Part shown: positions 18,056 through 26,512 of the stretch, one piece after another
Numbering within the stretch: position 1 is the first letter of the stretch
Layout: each line of letters opens with the position of its first letter
Assembly (NCBI RefSeq): GCF_021729865.1
Contig: NZ_CP063400.1
Location: 4,898,001 to 4,962,000, forward strand
Length of the DNA stretch: 64,000 nucleotides
Direction: 5' to 3'
From: Hydrogenophaga sp. SL48
Lineage (GTDB): Bacteria > Pseudomonadota > Gammaproteobacteria > Burkholderiales > Burkholderiaceae_C
Notes under the pieces: model-generated
Told to the model about the DNA's origin: nothing
What the model saw: only the letters and a program-made list of their open reading frames with translations
Databases searched by the model: none
Program-made: the position numbers and the translations under genes

Positions 18056-19531
18056 GTGGTTTTCAGCAGCTGGCCCTTCATCTTCGTCTTCCTCCCGGTC
18101 ACCCTGCTGGTGTACTTCCAGCTGAACCGGTCGCGCCGCACCCTGCTCGGCAAAGCCTGGCTGGTGCTGGCCAGCCTGTTTTTCTACGCCTACTGGAACT
18201 GGGTCTACCTGCCGCTGATCCTGGTGTCCATCGGCCTGAACTTCCTGCTGGGCCGGCGCCTGGCGCGCTGGCCGACGGACGCCGACCCGCGTCGCAAGCG
18301 CCGCTGGCTGATCGCCGGCATCGCCCTCAACCTGCTGGCGCTGGCCTACTACAAGTACATCCACTTCATCACCGAGAACCTGGCCTGGCTCTGGGGTGTG
18401 GCCTACCAGGCGGACCCGGTGGCGCTGCCGCTGGCGATCAGCTTCTTCACCTTCACCCAGATCGTCTACCTGGTGGACAGCCATCGGGGTGAAACCGGCC
18501 ACTACGACCTGCTGAACTACGCGCTGTTCGTGACCTTCTTCCCGCACCTGATCGCGGGGCCGATCGTGCAGCACAGCCAGATCATTCCGCAGTTCAACTC
18601 GCGCTGGACCTGGCTGCCGCGCGAGTCCCACCTCGTCAAGGGCGGGTTGCTGTTTGCGGTGGGCCTGTTCAAGAAGGTGGCGATCGCGGACGTTTTTGCG
18701 GTGTGGGCGGACGCCGGTTTTGACGGCACCGGGCCACTCGACATGGTTGGCGCCTGGGTCGCCAGCCTCTCGTACACCTTCCAGCTGTATTTCGATTTCA
18801 GCGGCTACTGCGACATGGCCATGGGCGTGGCGCTGCTGTTCAACATCTGGCTGCCAGTCAACTTCGATTCGCCTTATCGGGCCACCAGCATCCAGGACTT
18901 CTGGCGCCGCTGGCACATCACGCTCAGCCACTTCCTGCGCGACCACCTCTACATCCCGCTGGGGGGCAACCGCGCCGGCCGGTTCCGGACCCACCTCAAC
19001 CTCATCGTGACCTTCACCCTCGGTGGGCTGTGGCACGGGGCTTCGTGGATGTTCGTCATCTGGGGGCTGCTGCACGGCCTGGCCCTGGTGGTGCACCGCC
19101 TCTGGGTGCAACTGGGCTGGCGGATGCCGCGCGGGCTGGGCTGGGGCCTGACCTTCCTGTTCGTCAACGTGGCCTGGGTGTTTTTCCGCGCCAAAGATTG
19201 GGACAGCGCCCGGCGGGTGCTCTCCGGCATGGTGGACCTCTCCACGCTGCGTCGCGTCCCGCTGGTGGACGTGCCCACCGACGCGCTGGCCTGGTCGGGC
19301 TGGCTGGGCGATGCGCTGCTGCGGGTGGCGCCGGCACCCTTCGTGGCCCACGCCCCGGCGCTGCTGATGATCGCGCTGGCCTTCTGCATCTTGCCCCGCC
19401 CCAACGCGATCCGCTGGGTCAGCGCCGGGGTGACCGACGCCAAGGTGGTGGCGGGCACCCTGCTGCTGATCGCCGCCCTGGTCGCGACCTTCACGAGCAC
19501 GGGCTCTGTGTTCCTCTATTTCAACTTCTAG
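18056..19531 (+). CDS. MBOAT-family O-acyltransferase (AlgI/DltB-like)
   Basis: A 491-residue multi-pass membrane acyltransferase. The family core is clear: DFWRRWHITLSHFLRDHLYIPLGGNR around residues 280-305 and the catalytic His327 in GGLWHGASW. AlgI-type proteins move acetyl groups across the inner membrane to a periplasmic transferase that modifies polysaccharide. The start is GTG at 18056 with GAAGGA 7-8 bases upstream. The next gene begins 3 bp after the stop and encodes an AlgJ-like protein, so the two form a working pair. The polymer being acetylated is not encoded nearby. Confidence 0.92.
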   Translation: MVFSSWPFIFVFLPVTLLVYFQLNRSRRTLLGKAWLVLASLFFYAYWNWVYLPLILVSIGLNFLLGRRLARWPTDADPRRKRRWLIAGIALNLLALAYYKYIHFITENLAWLWGVAYQADPVALPLAISFFTFTQIVYLVDSHRGETGHYDLLNYALFVTFFPHLIAGPIVQHSQIIPQFNSRWTWLPRESHLVKGGLLFAVGLFKKVAIADVFAVWADAGFDGTGPLDMVGAWVASLSYTFQLYFDFSGYCDMAMGVALLFNIWLPVNFDSPYRATSIQDFWRRWHITLSHFLRDHLYIPLGGNRAGRFRTHLNLIVTFTLGGLWHGASWMFVIWGLLHGLALVVHRLWVQLGWRMPRGLGWGLTFLFVNVAWVFFRAKDWDSARRVLSGMVDLSTLRRVPLVDVPTDALAWSGWLGDALLRVAPAPFVAHAPALLMIALAFCILPRPNAIRWVSAGVTDAKVVAGTLLLIAALVATFTSTGSVFLYFNF

Positions 19532-19534
19532 AAG

Positions 19535-21103
19535 ATGAACCTGAAGCGCCGTTCCCTTCGAATGCTGCTGGCCACGGCGCTGGGCCTGGCGGTGTTGCCA
19601 CTGCTCAACGGGCTGATGGCGACGGCACCGCCCGGCGCGGCCTGCTGCACCATCGAGCGCTGGTTCTCGTCGGAGCCGCTGCTGCGCGCCGCCAGCGGGG
19701 TGCTGCACCGGCTGGGCATCAGCGTCTCGCCCCGGCAGGTGGTGGTCGGCCGCGCCGGCTGGCTGTACCTGGGCGACGCGCAGAGCGGGTCGCTGTCGAC
19801 CCACCGCCGCGCGGGCCAGGCGAGCGACGTCCGACTGGGGCAGTCCTATGGCGACGGTGCCCGGCGCTGGGCCAGCTTCCTGCGGGGCCGGGGCGTGCCG
19901 GCGTTCCAGATCCTGGTGGCGCCGGACAAGGCGTCCGTGTACCCCGAGCACCTGCCGCGATGGGCCTTGCCACCGCCCGGGAGCGGCGCCACCGACACGC
20001 TGCTCGCCCACACCGACCCGGACCTGTTTGTCGACACGCGCGCCGTGTTGCAGCGCGCCGTTGCCACCGCACCGGCCCCCCTGTTTTTCCGCCACGACAC
20101 CCACTGGAATGCCCTGGGCGCATCCCACGCCTTTGAGGCGCTGGCGCAGCGGCTGCGGGCCGACCTGCCCGACGTGGTCTGGCCCAAGCCGGACGAGCAC
20201 CGTCTGGTGCGCCTGACGCCCCGAGCCGGCGGCGACCTGGCGGACTTTCTGCGGCTCGGACCCTGGTTGACCGACGAAGATCCCGTGCTCGCGGCGTCCG
20301 AGGCCCTGGGCGCGCGGGTTCACCAGCGCTACGGCACCGGCGAGCGGCTGGACCCGGCGCGCGTGGCCGATGCGCGGGTGGCCCTGACCTTCCCGATCCA
20401 GACCCGCCACGACCGGGCGCTCAACCCCCAGCGCGTGCTCTGGATCACGGACTCGTTCGGCAAGTCCATGGACGACCTGATGCACCGCACGTTTGCCGAG
20501 GTGGTGACCCTGCACTGGCGGGACGTGCACAAGGACGGCGGCCAACTGATCCGGTTGCTCGACGAGGTGCGCCCCGAGGCCGTGATCGTGACCGTGGTGG
20601 AGCGCTCGCTCGCCATCCCGGCGTTTGCCAATTTCCTGCTGTATCCGCCAGACCCTGGCCCCGGCGAATCCGATGGCGCGTCGCTGACCGCTGAGCTGGT
20701 CGAGATGAGCGGGGTGGTGCGCCAGGGCGCGTCGGGCGACGGCTTCCAGGTGACCTCGGGCGCCGCGTCGATGACCTTCAGCCTGCCCCGTCCGATGGTG
20801 GGAGCCGACGGCCTGTCACTCCGCCTGGTCTGCGAGGGCCGGGCGGCCGCGATGCCGGTCCAGCTGTTCTGGAGAGGGCCGAAAGAGCCCCGCTTCCACC
20901 GCGATCACAGCGTGCGCTGGCTTCACGTCGGGGACCGCAGCGGCCTGGACGGTTTGCGGGGCGCCAACGGCCGGCCGGCCGGCGAGATTCAGGTGCTGCG
21001 CCTGGACCTTCGCGGGCAGGGGCATTGCCCGCAATTTCGTCTGCTGGGGCTGGCGCTGATGCCCGCAGAGCCGTCGGCGGTGGCAGGCCAGCCGGGGCGG
21101 TGA
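19535..21103 (+). CDS. AlgJ/AlgX-like SGNH-family O-acetyltransferase
   Basis: A 522-residue exported or membrane-anchored protein with an N-terminal hydrophobic segment (~8-32). The SGNH/DHHW catalytic pair is seen as Asp188 and His190 in DTHWNALGASHAF, and the Ser block as WITDSFGKSM near residue 305. GWLYLGD near residue 73 is characteristic of the AlgJ/AlgX/WssH group. A C-terminal beta-rich region of about 130 residues follows, perhaps a carbohydrate-binding part. It should receive acetyl groups from the MBOAT partner and transfer them to a polysaccharide in the periplasm. The two genes are 3 bp apart. Confidence 0.85.
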   Translation: MNLKRRSLRMLLATALGLAVLPLLNGLMATAPPGAACCTIERWFSSEPLLRAASGVLHRLGISVSPRQVVVGRAGWLYLGDAQSGSLSTHRRAGQASDVRLGQSYGDGARRWASFLRGRGVPAFQILVAPDKASVYPEHLPRWALPPPGSGATDTLLAHTDPDLFVDTRAVLQRAVATAPAPLFFRHDTHWNALGASHAFEALAQRLRADLPDVVWPKPDEHRLVRLTPRAGGDLADFLRLGPWLTDEDPVLAASEALGARVHQRYGTGERLDPARVADARVALTFPIQTRHDRALNPQRVLWITDSFGKSMDDLMHRTFAEVVTLHWRDVHKDGGQLIRLLDEVRPEAVIVTVVERSLAIPAFANFLLYPPDPGPGESDGASLTAELVEMSGVVRQGASGDGFQVTSGAASMTFSLPRPMVGADGLSLRLVCEGRAAAMPVQLFWRGPKEPRFHRDHSVRWLHVGDRSGLDGLRGANGRPAGEIQVLRLDLRGQGHCPQFRLLGLALMPAEPSAVAGQPGR

Positions 21104-21141
21104 GTGCTGTGCTGCGGGACCGATGCCCTTGAGATCGCCTC

Positions 21142-21186
21142 ATGCTCCACACCACCCTCAAACTGCTGCACATCCTCGCCCGGTGA
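21142..21186 (+). pseudogene. duplicated, truncated start of copD
   Basis: A 15-codon frame (14 residues plus stop) whose first 13 codons match the start of the intact copD gene at 23679. Including the base before ATG, 38 of 40 bases are the same (21141-21180 versus 23678-23717), then similarity ends abruptly and TGA follows. The copies bracket the hybrid kinase gene. The simplest reading is that a recombination or insertion event placed the kinase in front of copD and left this stub. A short leader peptide is the alternative. Confidence 0.75.
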
Positions 21187-21306
21187 TGGGCGGGTGCGCG
21201 CGCAGAACCATGTATGGTCTGGGCAGCGGATCGAAAGCCGCAGGTCGATTCAGTCTCCGTTCGGCTCGCAGATGGCCGCGGCCCCTGACCACCAGGAGGA
21301 GTTGTG

Positions 21307-23538
21307 ATGAGCATCCGGTCGCGATTGTTGTTGCTGACGTTGCTGGCCACCTTGTTGCCGGTGCTGCTGGGGGCTGCGCGGTTTCTGCAGATGCGGCAAG
21401 CCTCGATCGAGGAGGACACCCAGCAGCTGGCGGCGCTGGTCCATCAGCAGGCCGGGCTGCTCAATGAGCGTGTGCTGGGCACGACACAGCTGTTGTACGG
21501 GCTGGCACGCGCCGATGACCTGCTACCGGGGGCCGACCGCGCCAGCTGTTCGGCCTTCCTGTCGGAGGTGCGTGAAGCCTATCCCCAGTACACCGGCATC
21601 CTGACCATCTTGCCCGACGGGCGCCTGTATTGCGACTCACTGCGCACGGGCCGCGAGCTGGACCTGCGCGACCGCGCCTATTTCAAGGCCGCCGTGGCCG
21701 CGCCTGGCGGGGTCGTGCTGGAGCCGGTCTTCGGCCGGCTGACCGGGCTGGCGGTGATGCAAGTGGCTCATCCGGTGCGATCCAAGGAAGGTGAGCTGCT
21801 CTTTGTTCTCCTGGCCTCGCTGAACCTGCAGAAACTGGTCGAAGACCGTCCAACGTTCTCGCCGCAGACGCAGTTGTTGCTGCTCAGCGAGAAAGGACAG
21901 GTGCTGGCGACGTCGGGCATGGCCGGCGCTGGCAACCCGGCGGGTGCTTCCCTGGCCGACACCGCCCTGTTCAAGTTCATCGGCGCAGGGGGGCGGCGCA
22001 CGGGTGAGGTGGGTGATCAAGGTGGTCAGGGCCAGGTGTGGGCCGTGGCCGAACACCCGCTGCTCAAGCAGGCCGGCATTCACCTCGCCGCGGGCGTGCC
22101 CAAGCACGTGCTGGTGCAGGAAGCCGATCAGCGATTCCGGCAGGATCTGATGTTCCTGGCCGCGACCGCGTTGGTGCTGTTCCTGGCCATGTGGACGGTG
22201 GCCGAGGTGAGCATCCGCCGTCAGGTGGACCGCATCACGCACATGGCCCAGCAGCTGATCGGTGGCGATCTGTCGGCGCGGATCGAGGCACCCCTGCCCC
22301 GCGGTGAGCTGGGCGATCTGATGGCCTTGCTCAACCAGACCGCACAGTCGCTGGAGCAGCAACGCAGCGACATTGCCGAGCTCAATGCCCGGCTGCAGAA
22401 GTCACAGCGCATGGAAGCCATCGGCCAGCTCACTGGCGGCATCGCCCACGATTTCAACAACCTGCTTCTGGTGGTTTCGGGCAGCGCCGAGATGATGCTG
22501 GAGGAGGTCACCGGCCACCCTGACCAGATCCAGTTGCTCCAGTCGATCACCAAAGCAGCGCGCCGCGGTGGGGCGCTGACGCAACGGCTGCTGGCGTTTG
22601 CCGGCAAGCAGGCACTGGACCCGAAACCGTTGGACCTCAACCGGTTGGTCGCGGGGCTGGACCCCATGTTGCGGCGCACGCTGGGTGAACACATCCAGAT
22701 CGAGCTCATCCGTGCAGGCGGCCTGTGGCCAGCGCTGGTCGACCAGAGCCAGCTCGAGAACGCGCTGCTCAACCTGTGCCTGAATGCGCGAGATGCGATG
22801 CCCGGCGGCGGTCGTCTGACGATCGAGACCGCCAATGTGCGGCTGGATGAGGCGTACGCCGCCCGGACGGGCGACATACCGCCCGGCCAGTATGTGATGC
22901 TGGCGGTGTCCGACACCGGTCAGGGCATCGCGCCCGAGCACCTGCAGCGCGTCTTCGAGCCATTTTTCACGACCAAGGAAACAGGCAAGGGAACGGGGCT
23001 GGGTCTTTCCATGGTCTACGGTTTCGTCAAGCAGTCGGCAGGCCATGTCGCGATCTACTCCGAGCTTCTGCAGGGCACCAGCGTGAAGCTGTACCTGCCG
23101 CGTGCCAGCGGTGCTGCTGCTGTCTTTGCCACGGCCGAGGGTGAAGACAGCATTGTCGGCGGCAGCGAAACCGTCTTGCTGGTGGAAGACGATGATGCGG
23201 TGCGCCAAGTGGCACTGACCGCGTTGCGCAGCCTCGGCTACACGGTGATCGAAGCCAACGACGGCCCCTCCGCCATGGCTGTGCTGGAGCAGCGTGACGA
23301 TGTGCAGTTGCTGTTCACCGACATCGTCATGCCCGGCGGCATGAACGGTCGTGCGCTGGCCGATGCCGCGCGCCGATGGCGTCCGGATCTGAAGGTGCTG
23401 TACACCTCGGGCTACACCGAAAACGCCATCGTTCACCAAGGGCGGCTGGATGAAGGTGCGCTGCTGCTGAGCAAGCCCTACCGGCGCATCGACCTGGATC
23501 GCGCGGTCCGCACGGCGCTCGCTCAGAAAACAGTCTGA
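21307..23538 (+). CDS. hybrid sensor histidine kinase with receiver domain
   Basis: A 743-residue membrane kinase. Helix at ~5-25, periplasmic Cache-type sensor at ~30-275 (DLRDRAYFKAAV motif), helix at ~280-300, HAMP at ~302-355, HisKA with His381 in GGIAHDFNNLL, HATPase at ~470-600 (DTGQGIAPEH, GTGLGLSMVYG) and a C-terminal receiver at ~620-740 with phospho-acceptor Asp672 in FTDIVMPGG. The HDFNNLL box is typical of hybrid kinases of the HPK4 type. AGGAGGA at 21294-21300 favours ATG at 21307 over the GTG at 21304. It sits between a broken and an intact copy of the copD start, which suggests later arrival at this locus. The ligand is unknown. Confidence 0.92.
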   Translation: MSIRSRLLLLTLLATLLPVLLGAARFLQMRQASIEEDTQQLAALVHQQAGLLNERVLGTTQLLYGLARADDLLPGADRASCSAFLSEVREAYPQYTGILTILPDGRLYCDSLRTGRELDLRDRAYFKAAVAAPGGVVLEPVFGRLTGLAVMQVAHPVRSKEGELLFVLLASLNLQKLVEDRPTFSPQTQLLLLSEKGQVLATSGMAGAGNPAGASLADTALFKFIGAGGRRTGEVGDQGGQGQVWAVAEHPLLKQAGIHLAAGVPKHVLVQEADQRFRQDLMFLAATALVLFLAMWTVAEVSIRRQVDRITHMAQQLIGGDLSARIEAPLPRGELGDLMALLNQTAQSLEQQRSDIAELNARLQKSQRMEAIGQLTGGIAHDFNNLLLVVSGSAEMMLEEVTGHPDQIQLLQSITKAARRGGALTQRLLAFAGKQALDPKPLDLNRLVAGLDPMLRRTLGEHIQIELIRAGGLWPALVDQSQLENALLNLCLNARDAMPGGGRLTIETANVRLDEAYAARTGDIPPGQYVMLAVSDTGQGIAPEHLQRVFEPFFTTKETGKGTGLGLSMVYGFVKQSAGHVAIYSELLQGTSVKLYLPRASGAAAVFATAEGEDSIVGGSETVLLVEDDDAVRQVALTALRSLGYTVIEANDGPSAMAVLEQRDDVQLLFTDIVMPGGMNGRALADAARRWRPDLKVLYTSGYTENAIVHQGRLDEGALLLSKPYRRIDLDRAVRTALAQKTV

Positions 23539-23678
23539 ACAACCATCCGAACGCCCGTGTCGATGGCGAGCACTTGGCATTCCCTGTGGTTGAAGCGGGG
23601 AAACGCAGCGGCACGAGGCGGGTGGTATCGTCAGATTCGCTCGGTTCGTACCTGCCAAGTCCTGCTGCTTCAAACACC

Positions 23679-24149
23679 ATGCTCTACGCCACCCTCAAAC
23701 TGCTGCACATCCTCGCCATCGTCGTCTGGATCGGCGGCATGGTCTTCGCCCACTTCTTCCTGCGCCCGGCCGCGATGTCGCTGGAGCCGCCGCAACGCAT
23801 CCGCCTGATGCACGGCGCGCTGCAGCGCTTCTTCGCGGCCGTGCTGGTGGCCATCGGGGTCGTGCTGGCCACCGGCCTGTGGATGATCGGCCGCGCCGCC
23901 AAAGACTCGGTGCAGGCGGGGCTTGGCTTCAACATGCCGCTGGACTGGACCCTCATGGCCACGCTCGGTATCGTGATGATGGGCATCTTCGGCCACATCC
24001 GCTTCTCGCTGTTCAAGCGCCTGTCGGCAGCGGTCGCGTCGAGCGACTGGCCCGCGGGTGGCGCCGCACTGGCGGGCATCCGCACCTGGGTGAGCGTCAA
24101 CCTTGCCATCGGCGTGGTGATCATCGTGATCACGCTGCTGATGGCTTGA
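23679..24149 (+). CDS. copD: CopD-family membrane protein
   Basis: A 156-residue protein with four hydrophobic helices and the CopD domain pattern: HILAIVVWIGGMVFAHFFLRP in the first helix, then a GLWMIG helix, a GIFGHIRF segment and a final helix. CopD-type proteins take part in copper uptake or tolerance, and the paired His residues of helix 1 are kept. This is the short stand-alone form common in Burkholderiales. ATG at 23679 is the start that fits the family. It converges on the EthD gene with a 4-bp gap. Confidence 0.85.
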   Translation: MLYATLKLLHILAIVVWIGGMVFAHFFLRPAAMSLEPPQRIRLMHGALQRFFAAVLVAIGVVLATGLWMIGRAAKDSVQAGLGFNMPLDWTLMATLGIVMMGIFGHIRFSLFKRLSAAVASSDWPAGGAALAGIRTWVSVNLAIGVVIIVITLLMA

Positions 24150-24153
24150 ACCC

Positions 24154-24474
24154 TCAGGGCTTGCCGACCACCACTTCGCTGATCTGGATCACCGGCGTGA
24201 TGTCGGTGTAGTTGGGGATGTCGCCCATGATTTCCTGGGTGTGCGGGCCGAACGAGGTCTGGAAGTCTTCGACGCTGTCGAAGAACAGGTGGCCGCTGGC
24301 GGCGTAGGTCGGCGCCGAGCCGGGGGCCCCGCCGGCCATCCCTTTGTCCACCGTGTAGTACTTCAGCGGCGCGCCCAGCCGGGCCTTCACCAGCGGCATG
24401 TGCTTGTCGCGGTAATAGGCGTGGTCGAAGTGGGTGCCGGGGCCGTTGGGGTACATCACGCTGACTTTGATCAT
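24154..24474 (-). CDS. EthD family protein
   Basis: A 106-residue ferredoxin-like-fold protein of the EthD/dimeric alpha-beta barrel type. The start MIKVSVMYPN and the FDHAYYRDKHMPLVKARLG segment are characteristic, as is the ASGHLFFDSVEDFQTSFG strand-helix unit. EthD was found beside the ethyl tert-butyl ether P450 system; most homologues have no known reaction. ATG at 24474 is chosen, since the in-frame extension to 24546 is not conserved-looking. Confidence 0.85.
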   Translation of the reverse strand: MIKVSVMYPNGPGTHFDHAYYRDKHMPLVKARLGAPLKYYTVDKGMAGGAPGSAPTYAASGHLFFDSVEDFQTSFGPHTQEIMGDIPNYTDITPVIQISEVVVGKP

Positions 24475-24570
24475 GGTTGTCTCCAGGGTTGCCCGGTCAC
24501 GTCGCCGGGTCGGCGCCATCGTGCACCCGGCGGCGTTTTCCGGCAAGCGCGCCCCCGAACGCCAGCCGGG

Positions 24571-25578
24571 TCACCGGGGGGAGGACGCTGGCTGGCCTTT
24601 CAGGCGCGTCCACAGCTGGGACAGGGCGGCACCGACATCGGGCCGCTGGCTCATGTGCCGGGCCGGCACCGAGCCCACGGCGGCCAGCGGGCCGAGATCG
24701 AAGTTGAAGGTGTAGTCGGGCTCCTGGCCCATGCGCAGGTCGGTGATGCGCAGCTGCCCGTCGGCCGCCGTGGCCAGGCGGTAGAAACCGTGGGTGAACG
24801 CGGCCAGCCGCGCCACCGGCTCGGCCTGACCGTGCTGCGCCATGAGCTCGGCGCCGCGCGGGTGGGCGGTCCAGCGCACGGTGGGCGTGGCGTCCATGAA
24901 CGAGTAGAAGCCCTCGTGGTACTGGGTGGGCGTGGTGGCCACGAGCCGCCAGAGCACGGTGTTGAAGGGCGTCGGTGTGACCAGCAGGCCCTCGGCCTCG
25001 ATGCCGGCCTGTTGCAGCGACGCGCGGGCGATGCGTTCCACCTGCCACTGCGCGCCCACGCCCCAGGCCAGGTAGGCCGTGCTGAGCACCAGGCCCGCCG
25101 CGTTCCAGCGCAGGCCGTGCGCGAGGTCTTTCATGCGCAGCGCCGCGACCGTGCCCACGATCAGCGGCAGGGTGTAGGCGAGGTCGATGATGAAGACGCT
25201 GCCCACGCCGTAGGGGTGGTTGGTGAACGGCAACAGCAGCTGGGTGCCGTAGACCGTCATGGCGTCGAGCAGCGGGTGGGTGATGAGCACCAGCCAGAGC
25301 GCGAGTGTCCAACGTCTGAACAGTGCTTTTTCTCCGTGCAGTCGCGAGACCAGCCAGGCCAGCAGCGGCGCGAACAGGGTGAGGTAGAACAGGGCATGGC
25401 TCTCGGCGCGGTGCAGCACCATGTTGAGCATGTCGTCGCCATGGTCGATGAAGGCGTCGAGGTCGGGCAGGGTGCCGGCCACCGCGCCCCACACCGCCGC
25501 CTTCCAGACGGCGGTGCGGCGGCCCAAGGTGGCCACGGCGACAGCGGAGCCGAGGGCGATCTGGGTCAGTGAATCCAT
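24571..25578 (-). CDS. membrane-bound metal-dependent hydrolase (DUF457/YbcI-like)
   Basis: A 335-residue inner-membrane protein. The N-terminal half carries the DUF457 pattern with metal-ligand-like residues: MDSLTQIALGSAVA, GTLPDLDAFID and HRAESHALFY, followed by membrane helices and LVLITHPLLDAMTVYG. The C-terminal half (~180-335) is a soluble region of unknown role. The family is named from predicted metal-dependent phospholipase-like function; no substrate is established. Confidence 0.85.
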   Translation of the reverse strand: MDSLTQIALGSAVAVATLGRRTAVWKAAVWGAVAGTLPDLDAFIDHGDDMLNMVLHRAESHALFYLTLFAPLLAWLVSRLHGEKALFRRWTLALWLVLITHPLLDAMTVYGTQLLLPFTNHPYGVGSVFIIDLAYTLPLIVGTVAALRMKDLAHGLRWNAAGLVLSTAYLAWGVGAQWQVERIARASLQQAGIEAEGLLVTPTPFNTVLWRLVATTPTQYHEGFYSFMDATPTVRWTAHPRGAELMAQHGQAEPVARLAAFTHGFYRLATAADGQLRITDLRMGQEPDYTFNFDLGPLAAVGSVPARHMSQRPDVGAALSQLWTRLKGQPASSPR

Positions 25579-25662
25579 GCGGGGAGCTTAGAGGTTGGCG
25601 GGAAGCAGTCGCTGTTGAGGGGCATCAAACGGGTACCAACAGGGCTCGCACCGGCGCGAGAT

Positions 25663-25832
25663 GCCCGAACCCAGAACGCGGCGGAACTGGCTTCGCCAGG
25701 CCGGGAGCAAAGCCCCCTGGGGGGCTGAGGGCCGCGGCTCCAAGCCTGCCTGCGCAGGCTTGGACTGCCCGAAGAAGCATCGGCTCTGACGATGCTGCGG
25801 CCTGCAAGGCACGCCGCAGGCGGCGCGGGGGG
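25663..25832 (-). repeat. three-hairpin intergenic repeat, copy 1 (long, divergent)
   Basis: Lies directly after the stop codon of the intradiol dioxygenase gene. On the gene strand it begins CCCCCCGCGCCGCC and ends with the CTGGC/GCCAG hairpin and the AACGCGG-box reversed. It contains an extra ~80-bp middle part with its own CAAGCCTGCctGCGCAGGCTTG-like hairpin, so it is longer than the other copies. Confidence 0.75.
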
Positions 25833-26474
25833 CTACACCGCTATCACGATGGGAAACTCGGCCCGCAGCCCATCGGCGCCAGGCACGAACGGGCGCGTGA
25901 GCGCGGCCTGCCCCTGTTCCCCCAGGCGGCGCCAGAGCCCGTCGCGCGCATTGCCCGGGTCGCCGGCGACATAGAACTGGGTGGTCAGCAGCTCCTGGCG
26001 GTCGAGCCGGACCTTGACGTGGATGTGCGGCGTGCGCCCGCTGTAGGGCGCGGGCCTGAGAGTGCGGAAGCGGTAGGCGCCGTCTTTGCCCACGGTGATC
26101 CGCCCGAAGCCCTGGAAGGCGGGGTCGGCGCGGCCGCCGTCGCTCGGGTGGTGGTAGTGGCCGTCCTGGTCGCACTGCCAGATCTCGACCACCGCGCCGG
26201 CCAGCGGCACCCCGCGCGTGTCGGTCACCACGCCCTGCACCCAGGCCATCTCCCCCTTGCGGTAGCTCGCGGCGCCGTTGCGCAACAGGTCGAAATCGGT
26301 GTCGGCAGGCAGGGCCACGGGGTAGAACGGCCCCTCGGTCTGGCCGGGCGTGGGTCGCAGGGGCGTGCCCTGCGCGAGCGCGGGGGTGAGCCAGACGGGC
26401 GCGGCGGTGGCGGCGATCACGCCCGCGCCGCGCACGAGCAGGGAACGGCGGGAGGGGAGGCTGTGGGTGGTCAT
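25833..26474 (-). CDS. exported intradiol ring-cleavage dioxygenase family protein
   Basis: A 213-residue member of the protocatechuate 3,4-dioxygenase/catechol 1,2-dioxygenase superfamily. The four iron ligands are all visible as Tyr107 (GHYHHP), Tyr144 (APYSGR), His150 and His152 (PHIHVKV). The first 35 residues form a Tat signal: SRRSLLVRG followed by a hydrophobic stretch and a cleavage site after ALAQ. TEGPFYP near residue 46 is the usual start of this domain. There are no other aromatic catabolism genes nearby, so the substrate is open. Its 3' end is followed at once by a repeat element. Confidence 0.88.
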   Translation of the reverse strand: MTTHSLPSRRSLLVRGAGVIAATAAPVWLTPALAQGTPLRPTPGQTEGPFYPVALPADTDFDLLRNGAASYRKGEMAWVQGVVTDTRGVPLAGAVVEIWQCDQDGHYHHPSDGGRADPAFQGFGRITVGKDGAYRFRTLRPAPYSGRTPHIHVKVRLDRQELLTTQFYVAGDPGNARDGLWRRLGEQGQAALTRPFVPGADGLRAEFPIVIAV

Positions 26475-26512
26475 GGCGGGCTCCTGTCGCTGAAAGGGCG
26501 GCCCGCGGCCGA

